A DNA stretch of 64,000 nucleotides from Sphingopyxis granuli NBRC 100800 (GTDB taxonomy: Bacteria; Pseudomonadota; Alphaproteobacteria; Sphingomonadales; Sphingomonadaceae): assembly GCF_001591045.1 (NCBI RefSeq), contig NZ_BCUA01000001.1, positions 62,001 to 126,000 on the forward strand, in the 5' to 3' direction. Position numbers and translations under genes: made by a program. Of this stretch, positions 1 through 8,021 are shown one piece after another. Numbering within the stretch: position 1 is the stretch's first letter; every line of letters starts with the position of its first letter. Under the pieces are notes generated by a model that saw nothing but the letters and a program-made list of their open reading frames with translations, ran no database searches and was not told where the DNA came from.

Positions 1-1
1 T

Positions 2-1585
2 GCAGCCGAACTCTGGATGGCATCCGGCGAAACGGCCGATCTTGGAGCCGGGATGGCCAGCGATCGTTTCGATGAGCTATTGCGATATGGTGCGATGGCG
101 AGCGCCCCGATCCCCGTCGATCCGATGGAGGTGGCCTTCCACGAAGCTGCCGTTTCGGCGGCCTGCCAGGACGTACGCGGATGGACGCTGGTCCATACCA
201 ACGCTCTGCGACCTGATTTGCTGGCAATGTCGAATATCTGGGAGAGTCCCGGGGAGGAGGCGACATTCGCCGCCGCGGCCAAGGGCGCGCCCGAGGCGAT
301 TGGCCGCCTGTGCAGGCTCGACACGGAGGGCCAGGCCCGGCTCGAGGCGGCGGCCACCGCGATGGCGGTGCGCGGCATGCGTGTCCTTGGTGTGGCGGCC
401 GGACGTATCCCGCGCGAGACGGCGGCGCAGGACCATCTCGAGCATGATTTTGAGCTGCTTGGACTTGTTGGATTGAAGGATCCGCTCCGCTCTGGTGTCA
501 AAGAGGCGATTGCCCAATGCAGGACTGCCGGGATCCGTGTGATCATGATCACGGGTGACTATGCGGCAACAGCGCAGGCGATCGGCGCGGAAGCGGGTCT
601 CGATGCCGGTGAAACGCTCACGGGACCGATTATCAGCACCCTGAGCGATGAGGAATTGTCGGAGCGGATCAAAACCGTCTCGATCTGCGCGCGGACGATG
701 CCCGATCAGAAATTGCGGATCGTTTCGGCGCTCAAGGCTGCTGGTGACATCGTCGCCATGACGGGTGACGGCGTCAACGATGCACCAGCGTTGCGGGCCG
801 CACATATCGGTGTCGCCATGGGCAAGCGCGGTACCGATGTTGCGCGGGAGGCGTCCTCAATCGTGCTGGTGGAGGACGATTTTGGCGCGATCGTCTCGGC
901 GATCCGGCTCGGGCGGCGGATCTATGACAATATCCGAAAGGCGATAGGCTTCATTTTCGCGGTTCATGTGCCGATCGCGGGGCTTGCGCTATTGCCGCTG
1001 CTCCTGGGTATGCCGATTTTGTTGGGCCCCATCCAGATCGCCCTCCTCGAGATGATCATCGATCCGGTCTGCGCGCTTGTGTTCGAGGCAGAGCAGGAAG
1101 AGGAGAATTTGATGCAGCGGCCGCCGCGTGCGCCGCAGGAGCGTTTGTTCAACCTGCCTTTGGTGGCAAGTTCCATGTTTCAAGGGGGGCTGGCCCTCGC
1201 GGTGCTCGGTGCGATCCTCGTCGCCTCGGGTCGTATTTCGTTGCCGGTTGAAGAATTAAGGACATTCATGTTCTTTGCTCTTGTCGCCTCGGTGATTGCC
1301 CTGGTTCTCGCCCATCGGTCGTTCAGTGCGCATATCAGCCAGGCGGTTGTCCGGCACAATGTGGCGTTCCGCTTTGTCCTGGGATTTATCCTGGCCGGGA
1401 CGGTCCTGATCTTCGGGGTTGAACCGCTTCAGCAGCGTTTGGGTTTTGCGCCACTGGGCTGGGTTGAGGTCGGCTTGATCATATTGACAGGCGTTGCGTT
1501 GCTCGGCGCCTTTGAACTGATCAAAGCGGTCGGCGCACACCTGGCGCCGTTGATCAGGTCGGGGGGTAGCCGTCGCCTATCTTGA
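2..1585 (+). CDS. P-type cation-transporting ATPase, C-terminal part (5' end outside window)
   Basis: The reading frame is open from the first bases, so the gene starts upstream of the window. About 527 residues are visible: the end of the nucleotide-binding domain, the P-domain hinge TGDGVNDAP (around base 763) and a C-terminal membrane domain of roughly six helices. The DKTG phosphorylation loop must lie in the missing part. Family knowledge: these are integral inner-membrane pumps that couple ATP hydrolysis to cation transport through an aspartyl-phosphate. The segment before the hinge (DPLRSGVKEAI, then MITGD) and the M6-like LLEMIIDP suit the Ca2+/PacL-like P2 branch better than heavy-metal P1B pumps, since no CPC motif is seen. 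The ion cannot be decided from this half. Such pumps often sit near Usp and SulP genes like those after 27 kb. Confidence 0.9.
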   Translation, partial: AAELWMASGETADLGAGMASDRFDELLRYGAMASAPIPVDPMEVAFHEAAVSAACQDVRGWTLVHTNALRPDLLAMSNIWESPGEEATFAAAAKGAPEAIGRLCRLDTEGQARLEAAATAMAVRGMRVLGVAAGRIPRETAAQDHLEHDFELLGLVGLKDPLRSGVKEAIAQCRTAGIRVIMITGDYAATAQAIGAEAGLDAGETLTGPIISTLSDEELSERIKTVSICARTMPDQKLRIVSALKAAGDIVAMTGDGVNDAPALRAAHIGVAMGKRGTDVAREASSIVLVEDDFGAIVSAIRLGRRIYDNIRKAIGFIFAVHVPIAGLALLPLLLGMPILLGPIQIALLEMIIDPVCALVFEAEQEEENLMQRPPRAPQERLFNLPLVASSMFQGGLALAVLGAILVASGRISLPVEELRTFMFFALVASVIALVLAHRSFSAHISQAVVRHNVAFRFVLGFILAGTVLIFGVEPLQQRLGFAPLGWVEVGLIILTGVALLGAFELIKAVGAHLAPLIRSGGSRRLS

Positions 1586-1988
1586 ATCTGGAACTTTTAT
1601 GCGGCGCGCTTCCGGGTAGCGGCGGACGGTGGCCGAGGCGGTGCAATCGCGGCTGGCCTGACAGTCTTCACCCTGTTCATGGAGCGTGGAACGGTTGAGG
1701 CATCGCTCGATTGCAGGGGGGAGCGGATGGCGCGGTAGGTGCAGATACGCACGCGGATTCGGGTCAACGATGCCGGATGGGCATGCGTCGGCTCTTCGTT
1801 GGATCCAATTGCGCGAATGCTCGTTCCGAAGGTTTTTGCGAGCATGATCCAAGCGCGCATTTGGCCAGCGGTCGCGCTTTCAGCGCCGCGGCTTCGCACT
1901 GCCGAGCATAGCGCTCGTTGATAAACTGGGCGGTTTCAAGCCCGATGCTGTCGCCGGGAATGAGGCACCCGAGCATCGCCCCAGGTCC
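1586..1988. other. Gap with no confident gene
   Basis: About 400 bases between the ATPase and a small minus-strand gene. Several short open frames exist on both strands, all without a clear ribosome site or recognisable domain. A minus-strand frame at 1764-1976 has a helical, cysteine-containing start but is otherwise unremarkable. The stretch may be the remains of a decayed gene. Confidence 0.4.
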
Positions 1989-2261
1989 TTATCGCGCCGA
2001 TGGCGACGTGCTTTGACGCGGGGTCCGGTGCGTCGGCTCGAGACCGATGACATCGGTCGAGGCAAGCAGATAAACATCCTCTCCCCCGAAGAAGGCCTCG
2101 ACGCGTTCGTCGTTGTTGTCCGGACGAGGGATCTGGCCGAAGCGGCCTTGCCAACGCTGATCAACAAACTCCAGCAGTGCATCCCAAGCGGCGGAATCGG
2201 TGTCGTAGACCGCAAGCGTCTCTTGCCCCTGATAGAGAATGATGAGAACTATGGCCTGCAT
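1989..2261 (-). CDS. Small hypothetical protein (90 aa)
   Basis: A 90-residue acidic protein with a hydrophobic N-terminal strand (MQAIVLIILYQGQ), then an alternating helical and strand-like pattern with a conserved-looking FFGGEDVYLL segment. The last ~15 residues are low-complexity and polar. The amino-acid pattern looks like a real folded small protein rather than a GC-driven shadow. I do not recognise a family. No strong Shine-Dalgarno sequence precedes the ATG. It stands alone, opposite in strand to the ATPase and to the next membrane protein. Function unknown. Confidence 0.5.
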   Translation of the reverse strand: MQAIVLIILYQGQETLAVYDTDSAAWDALLEFVDQRWQGRFGQIPRPDNNDERVEAFFGGEDVYLLASTDVIGLEPTHRTPRQSTSPSAR

Positions 2262-2652
2262 GGGCGCGTCCAGTCGGCTGCGCCGACATGGCGCGTGGGG
2301 GCGTCCTACCTGCTAGTTTCGGCTCACACCTACCTTCAATAAGTAATCTTCCCAATCTTGAATTCGATCTGTCCTCACCCGATGCAGATGTTTTTATAGA
2401 AGAACATCCCAAAAGGTGTAAATATTCTGTTAATAATATTTATTTGATTTCGTTATGCGCTATAGCATGACGTTGTCTATGCTGTCCGGATGGGCAACAT
2501 TCCCGTGTCCGTCTTGTCATATTCTTGTAGAGCGCATTGCCGGGCCTGCTTTGCTCGATCCCGTCCGCCAAGGCCGATGGGTATTGGGTCGATTGCCCGG
2601 ATTTGCCCGCTGCGTTAGGCTTTTGCTGAACGACAGGCCCGGTGGAACCGAG
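2262..2652. other. Intergenic region with AT-rich island
   Basis: About 390 bases with no convincing gene. Bases 2390-2460 are clearly AT-rich against a GC-rich background and contain runs such as TTAATAATATTTATTTGATT. That is a likely promoter zone for the small plus-strand membrane protein at 2653, or a trace of acquired DNA. An open frame does run from 2455 into that gene, but its added N-terminus does not look protein-like. Confidence 0.4.
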
Positions 2653-2922
2653 ATGGGACAGCTGACGACAGTCGAAGCGGCCAACTGGATGGCATTGTAT
2701 CTGGCGACCGGGATCTGTTGCGCGATGGCGTTCGCGCTCTCGATCGGGATGATGCTATGCGCGGTGTACCGCGAACGCAGCTGGACCGCAGTGACCTCCT
2801 GGCAAGCGGCGCTGTTGTTTGTGCCGCGAACCTGGTGGCGTTGGCAGAAGCTCTATTTGACCTCAATGCCCGTGACCCTCGCGATCGTCATCTTGTTCGC
2901 GGCCTCGATGAACTGGGGCTAG
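2653..2922 (+). CDS. Small two-helix membrane protein (89 aa)
   Basis: Two hydrophobic segments are visible: one of about 25 residues from around residue 11 (ALYLATGICCAMAFALSIGMML) and one at the C-terminus (VTLAIVILFAAS). An aromatic and basic loop (PRTWWRWQK) lies between them. This predicts a small inner-membrane protein. I chose the ATG at 2653 rather than the in-frame one at 2455 because the extra 66 residues are cysteine- and proline-rich and unlike a signal or soluble domain, and a purine-rich stretch precedes 2653. Its stop codon overlaps the stop of the convergent gene at 2919 within a shared CTAG. Small membrane proteins of this type are common beside conjugation genes, but I assign no function. 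Confidence 0.5.
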   Translation: MGQLTTVEAANWMALYLATGICCAMAFALSIGMMLCAVYRERSWTAVTSWQAALLFVPRTWWRWQKLYLTSMPVTLAIVILFAASMNWG

Positions 2923-4214
2923 AGGCCGAAGCCGCGCAGGACGGCTGGTGCAATCCGGTTCCGCTCGAGATCGAGCGGTGAGACGCAGACGAGCGGAGCG
3001 AGTTGCTCCATTTGCGGGTGCGTTGCGGCTTTCGAAAGCAGGTACATCTCGTCATTCGAGCCCATGGCTTCGACCATGACGTGCCGGATTTCACCCGTGG
3101 ATCTCGATCGCGCCTCAAGAAGGAAATCCGGCCGGCAGGGACCGATCTGGGTCAGGGTGTCGAACACAGGCTTCTCGATCATCAGGTCGATATCATAGCG
3201 GTCAAATGTCACGCGTAGCTTGATCAAATCGCGCAGCACCGCGCGCTCGAATTCGGAGTCGACGGGCATGAACCGTCGGCCCGAAAGGATCGGCTGGGCG
3301 TATGCGCGAAGCGGCGCATATCCATGCGCCTCGGGATATTGTCCGGCCACGATGAGGACCAGATAGGGACCCTTGATGGTATTGCCGCGCACGGAGGGAG
3401 ATTGCACGCGGTTGGCGATCACGACCGGATCCGAGCCCGACACCTGGATCGTCGCGCCGCGGAACTCATGTGCGAAAAGGGCCAGGAAGGCCTGGGGCGC
3501 ATGGCCACGCGGCCAACGGCGGGCTATTGCGCGCAGGCTGGCATAAACGCGTTTGCTGTGGAGCGCCTGCGCATGGGTCCAGAAAGCGCGACCGAGCTCG
3601 ATCCCTGGCGCGATTTCGATTCTTGTCGCAGCGGCGGACAGGGTTCGGAACTCATCGCTGATCGAATGGCCGACATGATCTTCGCCAAGCGGCGGGACGC
3701 GGTTGAGACCGGAAATATGGAGGAGGCGCCAAAGCAGGCGGGCGAGCCGGGGGACTGAACCCTGGCGCGTCCGGTCGTCGCTACTGTCTTCTTCGGGCTT
3801 TTGCGCGAGCTTCTCCGGTGCCGGGCGCAGCACTTCGAAATAACCCATTGGCGGATCGGCGGCGCTTTCATGGGTGCGCACCTCGCTGAGCCGATTGGTG
3901 GCCTGCTCACGGAAAAAAGGGCAGTCGGGATGGTGCTCGGGGCGGTCGGTGCTGGTGAGCCGGCGAAGATAATAGGTTTCAGCCTCGGACAGGAAGGCGG
4001 GGGTCAGGATCGGCGGTGAAGCGCCGGGCTGCAGACAATCGCAGGCGATCCATTTCTCCCCAATGCGGGCTTGCTGGACGAGGGTGATGCCGGCCTCTTC
4101 GTCATGCCTTGAGCCCCTGCCGGAATACCATCGGACAAGGGCGTCGCGCACAGGTTGGGGCAGCGGAATTCTGCCCGTGCCAAGGCCATTGGTGCGGCGA
4201 GGGATCAGCCACAT
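2919..4214 (-). CDS. Plasmid-type protein of unknown function with Cys/His cluster and nuclease-like C-terminus (DUF1173-like, tentative)
   Basis: 431 residues. The N-terminal third has a possible metal site (CDC near residue 58, then HHPDC near 95-100), followed by an acidic linker. The C-terminal ~270 residues form a second domain ending with CRPDFLLE and, about 13 residues later, HVMVEAMG. PD followed by (E)xE beside a hydrophobic strand resembles the PD-(D/E)XK nuclease core, but the usual lysine is not obvious. The protein recalls plasmid-borne DUF1173-type proteins found beside tra genes in alphaproteobacteria; this is from memory and unverified. A shortened homologue lies at 28917-29795. 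It is transcribed divergently from the lytic transglycosylase, with a 110-base gap that may hold both promoters. Confidence 0.65.
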   Translation of the reverse strand: MWLIPRRTNGLGTGRIPLPQPVRDALVRWYSGRGSRHDEEAGITLVQQARIGEKWIACDCLQPGASPPILTPAFLSEAETYYLRRLTSTDRPEHHPDCPFFREQATNRLSEVRTHESAADPPMGYFEVLRPAPEKLAQKPEEDSSDDRTRQGSVPRLARLLWRLLHISGLNRVPPLGEDHVGHSISDEFRTLSAAATRIEIAPGIELGRAFWTHAQALHSKRVYASLRAIARRWPRGHAPQAFLALFAHEFRGATIQVSGSDPVVIANRVQSPSVRGNTIKGPYLVLIVAGQYPEAHGYAPLRAYAQPILSGRRFMPVDSEFERAVLRDLIKLRVTFDRYDIDLMIEKPVFDTLTQIGPCRPDFLLEARSRSTGEIRHVMVEAMGSNDEMYLLSKAATHPQMEQLAPLVCVSPLDLERNRIAPAVLRGFGL

Positions 4215-4324
4215 GCGCTGCCGTCCCAGGCCCTCATCGTCCGACTCTGATGGCGGCGGCGCGGATTGACAAGGTTGGATTTGATCCTCTCCACTTGGCT
4301 CAAGTGCGAATTGGAGAGGATCTC

Positions 4325-5275
4325 ATGCGAGCATTTCTGATCGGCATCGCGGTCGCCGCGATAGGGTGGGGAACCAATGGTGTGGCTGCGGAGCCGCCGC
4401 TGGCGGCGCGTAGCGTACAGTTGATTTCGATGGGAGCCACCAGTCCGCAGAGGCCGCTCCGGGCGGGCGAGGATGTCGAGGATGAGGCCCCTCAGGCGGC
4501 TGATCACGCGGCGTTGCCGGCACTGCCCCCCGCGTTCCGCATCCACGATCTGAGCCGCCGCTGGGTGGAGTTTCAGATGGTTGACAGTTTCAGCGCTGCG
4601 CCGGAGGTACCGGCGCGTACCAGTGTGGCGCAGCCGTCGGTGCCGCCCTCCACAGGTCTGCTCCCGGCGGCAGGATCGATCCCCGTCCCGATCTGGATGC
4701 GGGGCGGACCCATATTTGCGTCCGCTTCGCCGCGTTACGTGCCGGAATGTTCCGCAGCGCCCTACCGCCCGACCGGCTTCCTGCGGTCTGATGCGGAGTT
4801 CCGCCGGGCGACCTATTATGGATTGATGAGCAATATTGCATGTGAACATGGCATCCCGGTCGGTCTGTTCGACGCAATGATCATCCGGGAAAGTCAGTAT
4901 CAGCCCAACATTTATTCGCCCAAAAATGCCTTCGGGTTGACCCAGTTGATGCCGGGAACGGCGGCGCAGCTGGGGGTCGACCGCTACCATGTGGAGAGCA
5001 ACCTTCGAGGCGGCGCCAAATATCTGCGGCGGCAACTCGACCGCTTTGGTCACTATCACCTTGCCCTGGCGGCCTACAACGCTGGACCCGGCCGCGTCCG
5101 GAACGGGGCCGTGCCGCGGATCCCGGAAACGCGGGAGTATGTCGACAATGTGCTGATGAACTGGTCGCGGCTGAGCGGTTATGAGCGCCGGGCAACCATA
5201 GTCCCCCAAGTGACCGCTGTCCCGGCAACGGCGGCACGTCCTGCCGGGCGCGCTGCGACAGTGTCGACCTTTTGA
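4325..5275 (+). CDS. Periplasmic lytic transglycosylase, SLT family (VirB1-like)
   Basis: Cleaves the peptidoglycan glycan strand, opening the wall for assembly of the transfer apparatus. 316 residues: a signal peptide (cleavage near residue 22, VAA/EPP), a proline-rich linker, then an SLT/lysozyme-like domain at about 165-285. The catalytic glutamate is E189 in RESQYQPN. Downstream family motifs are GLTQLMPGTA and the AYNAGPGRV segment. I chose ATG 4325 because a strong GGAGAGGA lies five bases upstream and a signal peptide begins there; the longer frame from 4109 adds a Cys/Pro-rich stretch with no signal sequence. Its position just ahead of the type IV secretion operon fits the VirB1/Orf169 role. 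Confidence 0.92.
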   Translation: MRAFLIGIAVAAIGWGTNGVAAEPPLAARSVQLISMGATSPQRPLRAGEDVEDEAPQAADHAALPALPPAFRIHDLSRRWVEFQMVDSFSAAPEVPARTSVAQPSVPPSTGLLPAAGSIPVPIWMRGGPIFASASPRYVPECSAAPYRPTGFLRSDAEFRRATYYGLMSNIACEHGIPVGLFDAMIIRESQYQPNIYSPKNAFGLTQLMPGTAAQLGVDRYHVESNLRGGAKYLRRQLDRFGHYHLALAAYNAGPGRVRNGAVPRIPETREYVDNVLMNWSRLSGYERRATIVPQVTAVPATAARPAGRAATVSTF

Positions 5276-5305
5276 ACCAGGGCGTGCGGCGTGCGGTGCG
5301 TCGTT

Positions 5306-5322
5306 GGCGCGATAGCCGCGCC
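5306..5322. terminator. Possible bidirectional hairpin between convergent genes
   Basis: GGCGCG and CGCGCC arms surround a five-base loop, between the stop of the transglycosylase and the stop of the convergent HTH gene. There is no T-tract, so intrinsic termination would be weak. Confidence 0.3.
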
Positions 5323-5816
5323 TAGATCTGGAAATCATCGCCATCTGTGATCCGTGCCCGTCGTTCACGGATCTTCACGACTTCTTCGGCGACCCGCTTG
5401 ACGACCGCCTTCTGGAGCGGGGCGCCCCAATCGCGTTTCACCTCCGATCCGTCGATGCCGTTGATCTCATCGAGCGCCTCGATGATCTTGCGGGGCAGGC
5501 CGGCGAACATCTCGCAGAGCATCGAAATGACGGTCGCATATCGCTCCCTGTCGGGCAATTCGAGGCCTTTGAAGGTCTCGATGCAGATATACGCCTGCAG
5601 GATGTTGGTGCCGAGCGCGTGAAGAATTTTCTCAAGTTCAGGCAGGGTCATCACCGACCGTTTGTCGGGATCGCTATGAAGGAGGAGGCCAAGGCGGGAT
5701 TTGCTGATCCCGGTCATATGCGCCAGCCTGCGCTGCGCGGTGTCCCGCACAGCCATGGTTTGAAGGATCAGGGGTACGTAATCCCGCTGCGGTTCGTCGC
5801 GTTCGACGGCCTCCAC
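5322..5816 (-). CDS. HTH-domain DNA-binding protein, probable regulator
   Basis: 164 residues. Residues ~18-75 contain a helix-turn-helix pattern (TAQRRLAHMTGISKSRLGLL, then a second helical pair with LPELEKILHALG), typical of XRE-like repressors. A helical C-terminal half is rich in charged residues and includes KIIEALDEING. The start is GTG at 5816, because an in-frame stop lies only two codons upstream. It lies on the strand opposite the tra operon, next to another minus-strand gene and within 1 kb of the hairpin array before traA. A regulator of transfer genes is a reasonable inference, not shown. Part of the GTACGTAAT palindrome at 5774 lies inside this gene. Confidence 0.65.
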   Translation of the reverse strand: MEAVERDEPQRDYVPLILQTMAVRDTAQRRLAHMTGISKSRLGLLLHSDPDKRSVMTLPELEKILHALGTNILQAYICIETFKGLELPDRERYATVISMLCEMFAGLPRKIIEALDEINGIDGSEVKRDWGAPLQKAVVKRVAEEVVKIRERRARITDGDDFQI

Positions 5817-5969
5817 AACTTACGCCCCCACTTTGGCAAGAGATGACATTTCGATCTCGCATTGCCGCCTGGATCAAGGGAGACAATCATAGGCGAATCG
5901 GCAATGCAAGCCTGGTTTGAGCCATGTGGGCGGGTAATTGGTTGGCTAACACACTGTGGACCAAGCCGT

Positions 5970-6413
5970 TTAACTGGAATGACCGTTGGCGAATCCGTTA
6001 CGTCCGAATGGGTCTGGGCCGCTGAGATCCAGCTTGTCCATGACCTGCGCGGCCTTCTGTTCGACCACATAATCGAACAAAAGGAATGATAAGGCATCCG
6101 CCACAGTCAGCTTGGAGTCGAGCTGGCGGCTCAGTAAATCCTTCACTTCATCAAGGCTTGTTGCGCTCGTTCTGGAAATATTGAGACGAATTCGAATGGT
6201 CCCGTCCGATGGAATTGAAGTAAGATGTTCCTTGAGAGTGCGGGTATCGTGGCTTCCGATCTTTTCGGTACGGGAACTTCTATGGTCGATCAGATTCGAA
6301 AGCGTCTGATGATGCAGGGTTTCATTTGAATGCAGGCGGATGCCTTCGGTTGTCAGCCGGAACAGGGGTTCGGAGATATTGAGGGTGATGTCTCGTGAGT
6401 CTGCGGCGCCCAT
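5970..6413 (-). CDS. Hypothetical protein, possible tra regulator or relaxosome accessory
   Basis: 147 residues from the ATG at 6413, which has AGGA ten bases upstream; a GTG at 6422 is too close to that site. The protein is polar. It has a strand-like segment IRIRLNIS near the middle, followed by helices (SLDEVKDLLSRQ, then VADALSFLLFDYVVEQKAAQVMDKL). A strand followed by two helices is loosely reminiscent of ribbon-helix-helix proteins, though I cannot assign it. It is divergent from the tra operon and shares the 370-base control region with the hairpin array, which is the classical place for a TraM/TraY-like or repressor gene. Role is inference only. Confidence 0.5.
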   Translation of the reverse strand: MGAADSRDITLNISEPLFRLTTEGIRLHSNETLHHQTLSNLIDHRSSRTEKIGSHDTRTLKEHLTSIPSDGTIRIRLNISRTSATSLDEVKDLLSRQLDSKLTVADALSFLLFDYVVEQKAAQVMDKLDLSGPDPFGRNGFANGHSS

Positions 6414-6541
6414 AGTGCCCACGTCCTGAAGTTGCGATCCATAAGAAGCCCGATCTACGCGTCTGGCTTACGGCAGCGATTATGAACCGAGAATGGTTAA
6501 GTTCCGATAATCGTGCCGCCGAATCTACCGCGATTGCCGCG

Positions 6542-6636
6542 TGCCCGCAAATGCGGGGCAAGCCGCCCCGCAATCACGGGCATCTTGCCCCGTTTTGACG
6601 GGCAGCCCGCCCCGGATGTCGGGGCACCGTGCCCCG
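6542..6636. repeat. Array of GC-rich hairpins upstream of the tra operon
   Basis: Several short inverted repeats follow one another about 20-24 bases apart. One is CGGGGC/GCCCCG at 6554-6570. One is GGGCA/TGCCC at 6578-6590. One is CGGGC/GCCCG at 6599-6609. The last is a perfect 7-base-arm palindrome CGGGGCA CCG TGCCCCG at 6620-6636. A further imperfect one starts at 6542. All are variants of GGGGCA-N(3-5)-TGCCCC. They occupy the intergenic region (6414-6783) between a divergent unknown gene and traA, so they may be an operator array, part of a transfer origin or mRNA structure controlling traA. The rest of the gap shows no gene; a short A-rich stretch (GATAAAAAAGTC) follows at 6644. Confidence 0.75.
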
Positions 6637-6783
6637 TGGCCATGATAAAAAAGTCGAGAATCGCAAAATGATGGGCGAATCGAGGGAACCTCCTCGGGCC
6701 GCCCGTTGCGACCACGCAAGGCATCTGACCACCCTTTCACTTGGGCGCGGATCCGTCGCGTCTCCATGTGAAGGGAACCCAAC

Positions 6784-7104
6784 ATGCAGTCAGTCCTGAA
6801 AAAGAGCGGACGCACGGAGCGGGCGATCGTCGCCATCGCCCTCCTCCTGTTCGCCTGTCTCTGGTTCGCGGGGCCAGCATTCGCCGGCGCCGATACCACC
6901 TTCGATACCGCGCTCACCAAGTTCACCGACTTCCTCGAGGGTTCGGGCGGCAAGATCATCACCGTGCTCAGCCTTGCCGGCGGCATTGTCGCGCTGGCGT
7001 CGGGTCGCTTTTCCATGGGGCAGATCGCTATCCCGGTTGGGGTCGGGGTTGGTGCCGGGACCGGCATTCCGATCGTCACGTCCACTGTGACGGCGACGAT
7101 CTGA
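6784..7104 (+). CDS. traA: F-type conjugative pilin precursor TraA
   Basis: 106 residues. A long signal peptide with basic N-terminus and hydrophobic core ends at AFA (residue 34), leaving a mature pilin of about 72 residues, close to F pilin (70). The mature part has the expected two hydrophobic helices (IITVLSLAGGIVALAS and IAIPVGVGVGAGTGIPIV) separated by a short polar loop (GRFSMGQ). Pilin is stored in the inner membrane and assembled into the conjugative pilus by the proteins encoded downstream. It is the first gene of the operon, preceded by the hairpin array, and is followed 58 bases later by traL. Maturation may involve the S26 peptidase at 15579. Confidence 0.85.
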   Translation: MQSVLKKSGRTERAIVAIALLLFACLWFAGPAFAGADTTFDTALTKFTDFLEGSGGKIITVLSLAGGIVALASGRFSMGQIAIPVGVGVGAGTGIPIVTSTVTATI

Positions 7105-7162
7105 GCGTTCCTGCGGTCGGACGAAGTAGCAGCTTCGACCGATCCAAGGAGAGGGTGGTGCA

Positions 7163-7453
7163 ATGGCCGCGGACAAGTACGTTATCCCGACTCATCTGGA
7201 TGATCCCGAGCTGATCGGGCTGTGGACCCTGGATGAGTTCCTGGCGATGATCATACCCTTCGCGTGGGGGATCCTGTCTCAGCATATTCTCATCGGCATG
7301 GCGCTTTCGGGTGCAGGCTGGTGGGGTCTCAGAAAAGCTAAGGCAGGCCGGGCGACATCGTGGCTTCTCCATCTGGCCTATTGGTATCTTCCGGCCGGGT
7401 TCACCGGTCTGAGAGCCACGCCACCCTCGTACCTTCGATTGATGGCGGGGTGA
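7163..7453 (+). CDS. traL: TraL, type IV secretion pilus assembly membrane protein
   Basis: 96 residues, matching the usual size of TraL. An N-terminal polar segment (IPTHLDDPE) leads into two hydrophobic stretches (FLAMIIPFAWGIL and ILIGMALSGAGWWGL) and a C-terminal aromatic segment. TraL is a small inner-membrane component of F-type systems (VirB3-like) needed for pilus assembly. A strong AAGGAGAGG lies upstream of the ATG. The gene sits in its canonical place between traA and traE, with only one base separating its stop from the next start, implying translational coupling. Confidence 0.88.
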   Translation: MAADKYVIPTHLDDPELIGLWTLDEFLAMIIPFAWGILSQHILIGMALSGAGWWGLRKAKAGRATSWLLHLAYWYLPAGFTGLRATPPSYLRLMAG

Positions 7454-7454
7454 T

Positions 7455-8021
7455 ATGGAACTTTCCTACAGTCATTCGCACAGCCAGCGCATCCTGCGAC
7501 AGCGGAACATCCTCGCGATCGTCGCGAGCGGGCTCGGCGCGCTGACCCTGTTGCTGTTCATCTTCACCGTGTCGAGGGACCGGGAGGTCGTGCTGCAACC
7601 CATTTTGCGCTCGCCCGTCACGGTGAGCTCGGCCGGGGTCAGCCGCGAATATCTCGAGATGATCACCCGCGATACCGTGGTGCTCACCCTCAATCGCAGC
7701 CCGCAGAATCTCGAATACTGGATGAATTCGGTGCTCGATATCACGGCGCCGTCCGCCCAGGGCAAAATCAAGGCCGATCTGCTCAAGATCGTCAACGAAC
7801 AGCGGGGATCTTCGATCTCCCAATTCTACACCATCGAGAAAATGGACCTCGACACGAAGAACCTTCGCTCGGAGGTGACGGGCAGTCTGCACACCATCGT
7901 CGGCAACAAGGTCATTTCGAACGAGCGTCGGACCTTCCGGTACGACTGGGAATATTCAGGCCTGTCCCTGAAGCTGATCGGCTTCGGCATGGTGGTGGCC
8001 GAGCAGGGGAAGGAAAAATGA
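7455..8021 (+). CDS. traE: TraE, type IV secretion core protein (VirB5/VirB8-like in role)
   Basis: 188 residues with one N-terminal membrane helix (about 19-42, ILAIVASGLGALTLLLFIF) and a periplasmic domain. The region SREYLEMITRD and the following LTLNRSPQNLEYWM match the TraE pattern. Known role: a membrane-anchored periplasmic component of the F-type apparatus needed for pilus extension. It overlaps traK by the ATGA tetranucleotide at 8018-8021, a tight translational coupling repeated throughout this operon. Confidence 0.9.
   Translation: MELSYSHSHSQRILRQRNILAIVASGLGALTLLLFIFTVSRDREVVLQPILRSPVTVSSAGVSREYLEMITRDTVVLTLNRSPQNLEYWMNSVLDITAPSAQGKIKADLLKIVNEQRGSSISQFYTIEKMDLDTKNLRSEVTGSLHTIVGNKVISNERRTFRYDWEYSGLSLKLIGFGMVVAEQGKEK

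Noticed and set aside
1597-1976. Minus-strand frames after the P-type ATPase
   Set aside because: Possible decayed gene, but no ribosome site, no recognisable domain, and competing frames overlap, so no call was made.
4109-4324. N-terminal extension of the lytic transglycosylase
   Set aside because: The extra 72 residues are Cys/Pro/Arg-rich, lie over the divergent promoter and the start of the neighbouring gene, and have no signal peptide, while ATG 4325 has a strong ribosome site and a signal peptide.
6542-6636. CRISPR array
   Set aside because: The unit is a palindromic core of only about 16 bases with irregular spacing and no unique spacers of constant length. It is better explained as repeated operator-like hairpins.
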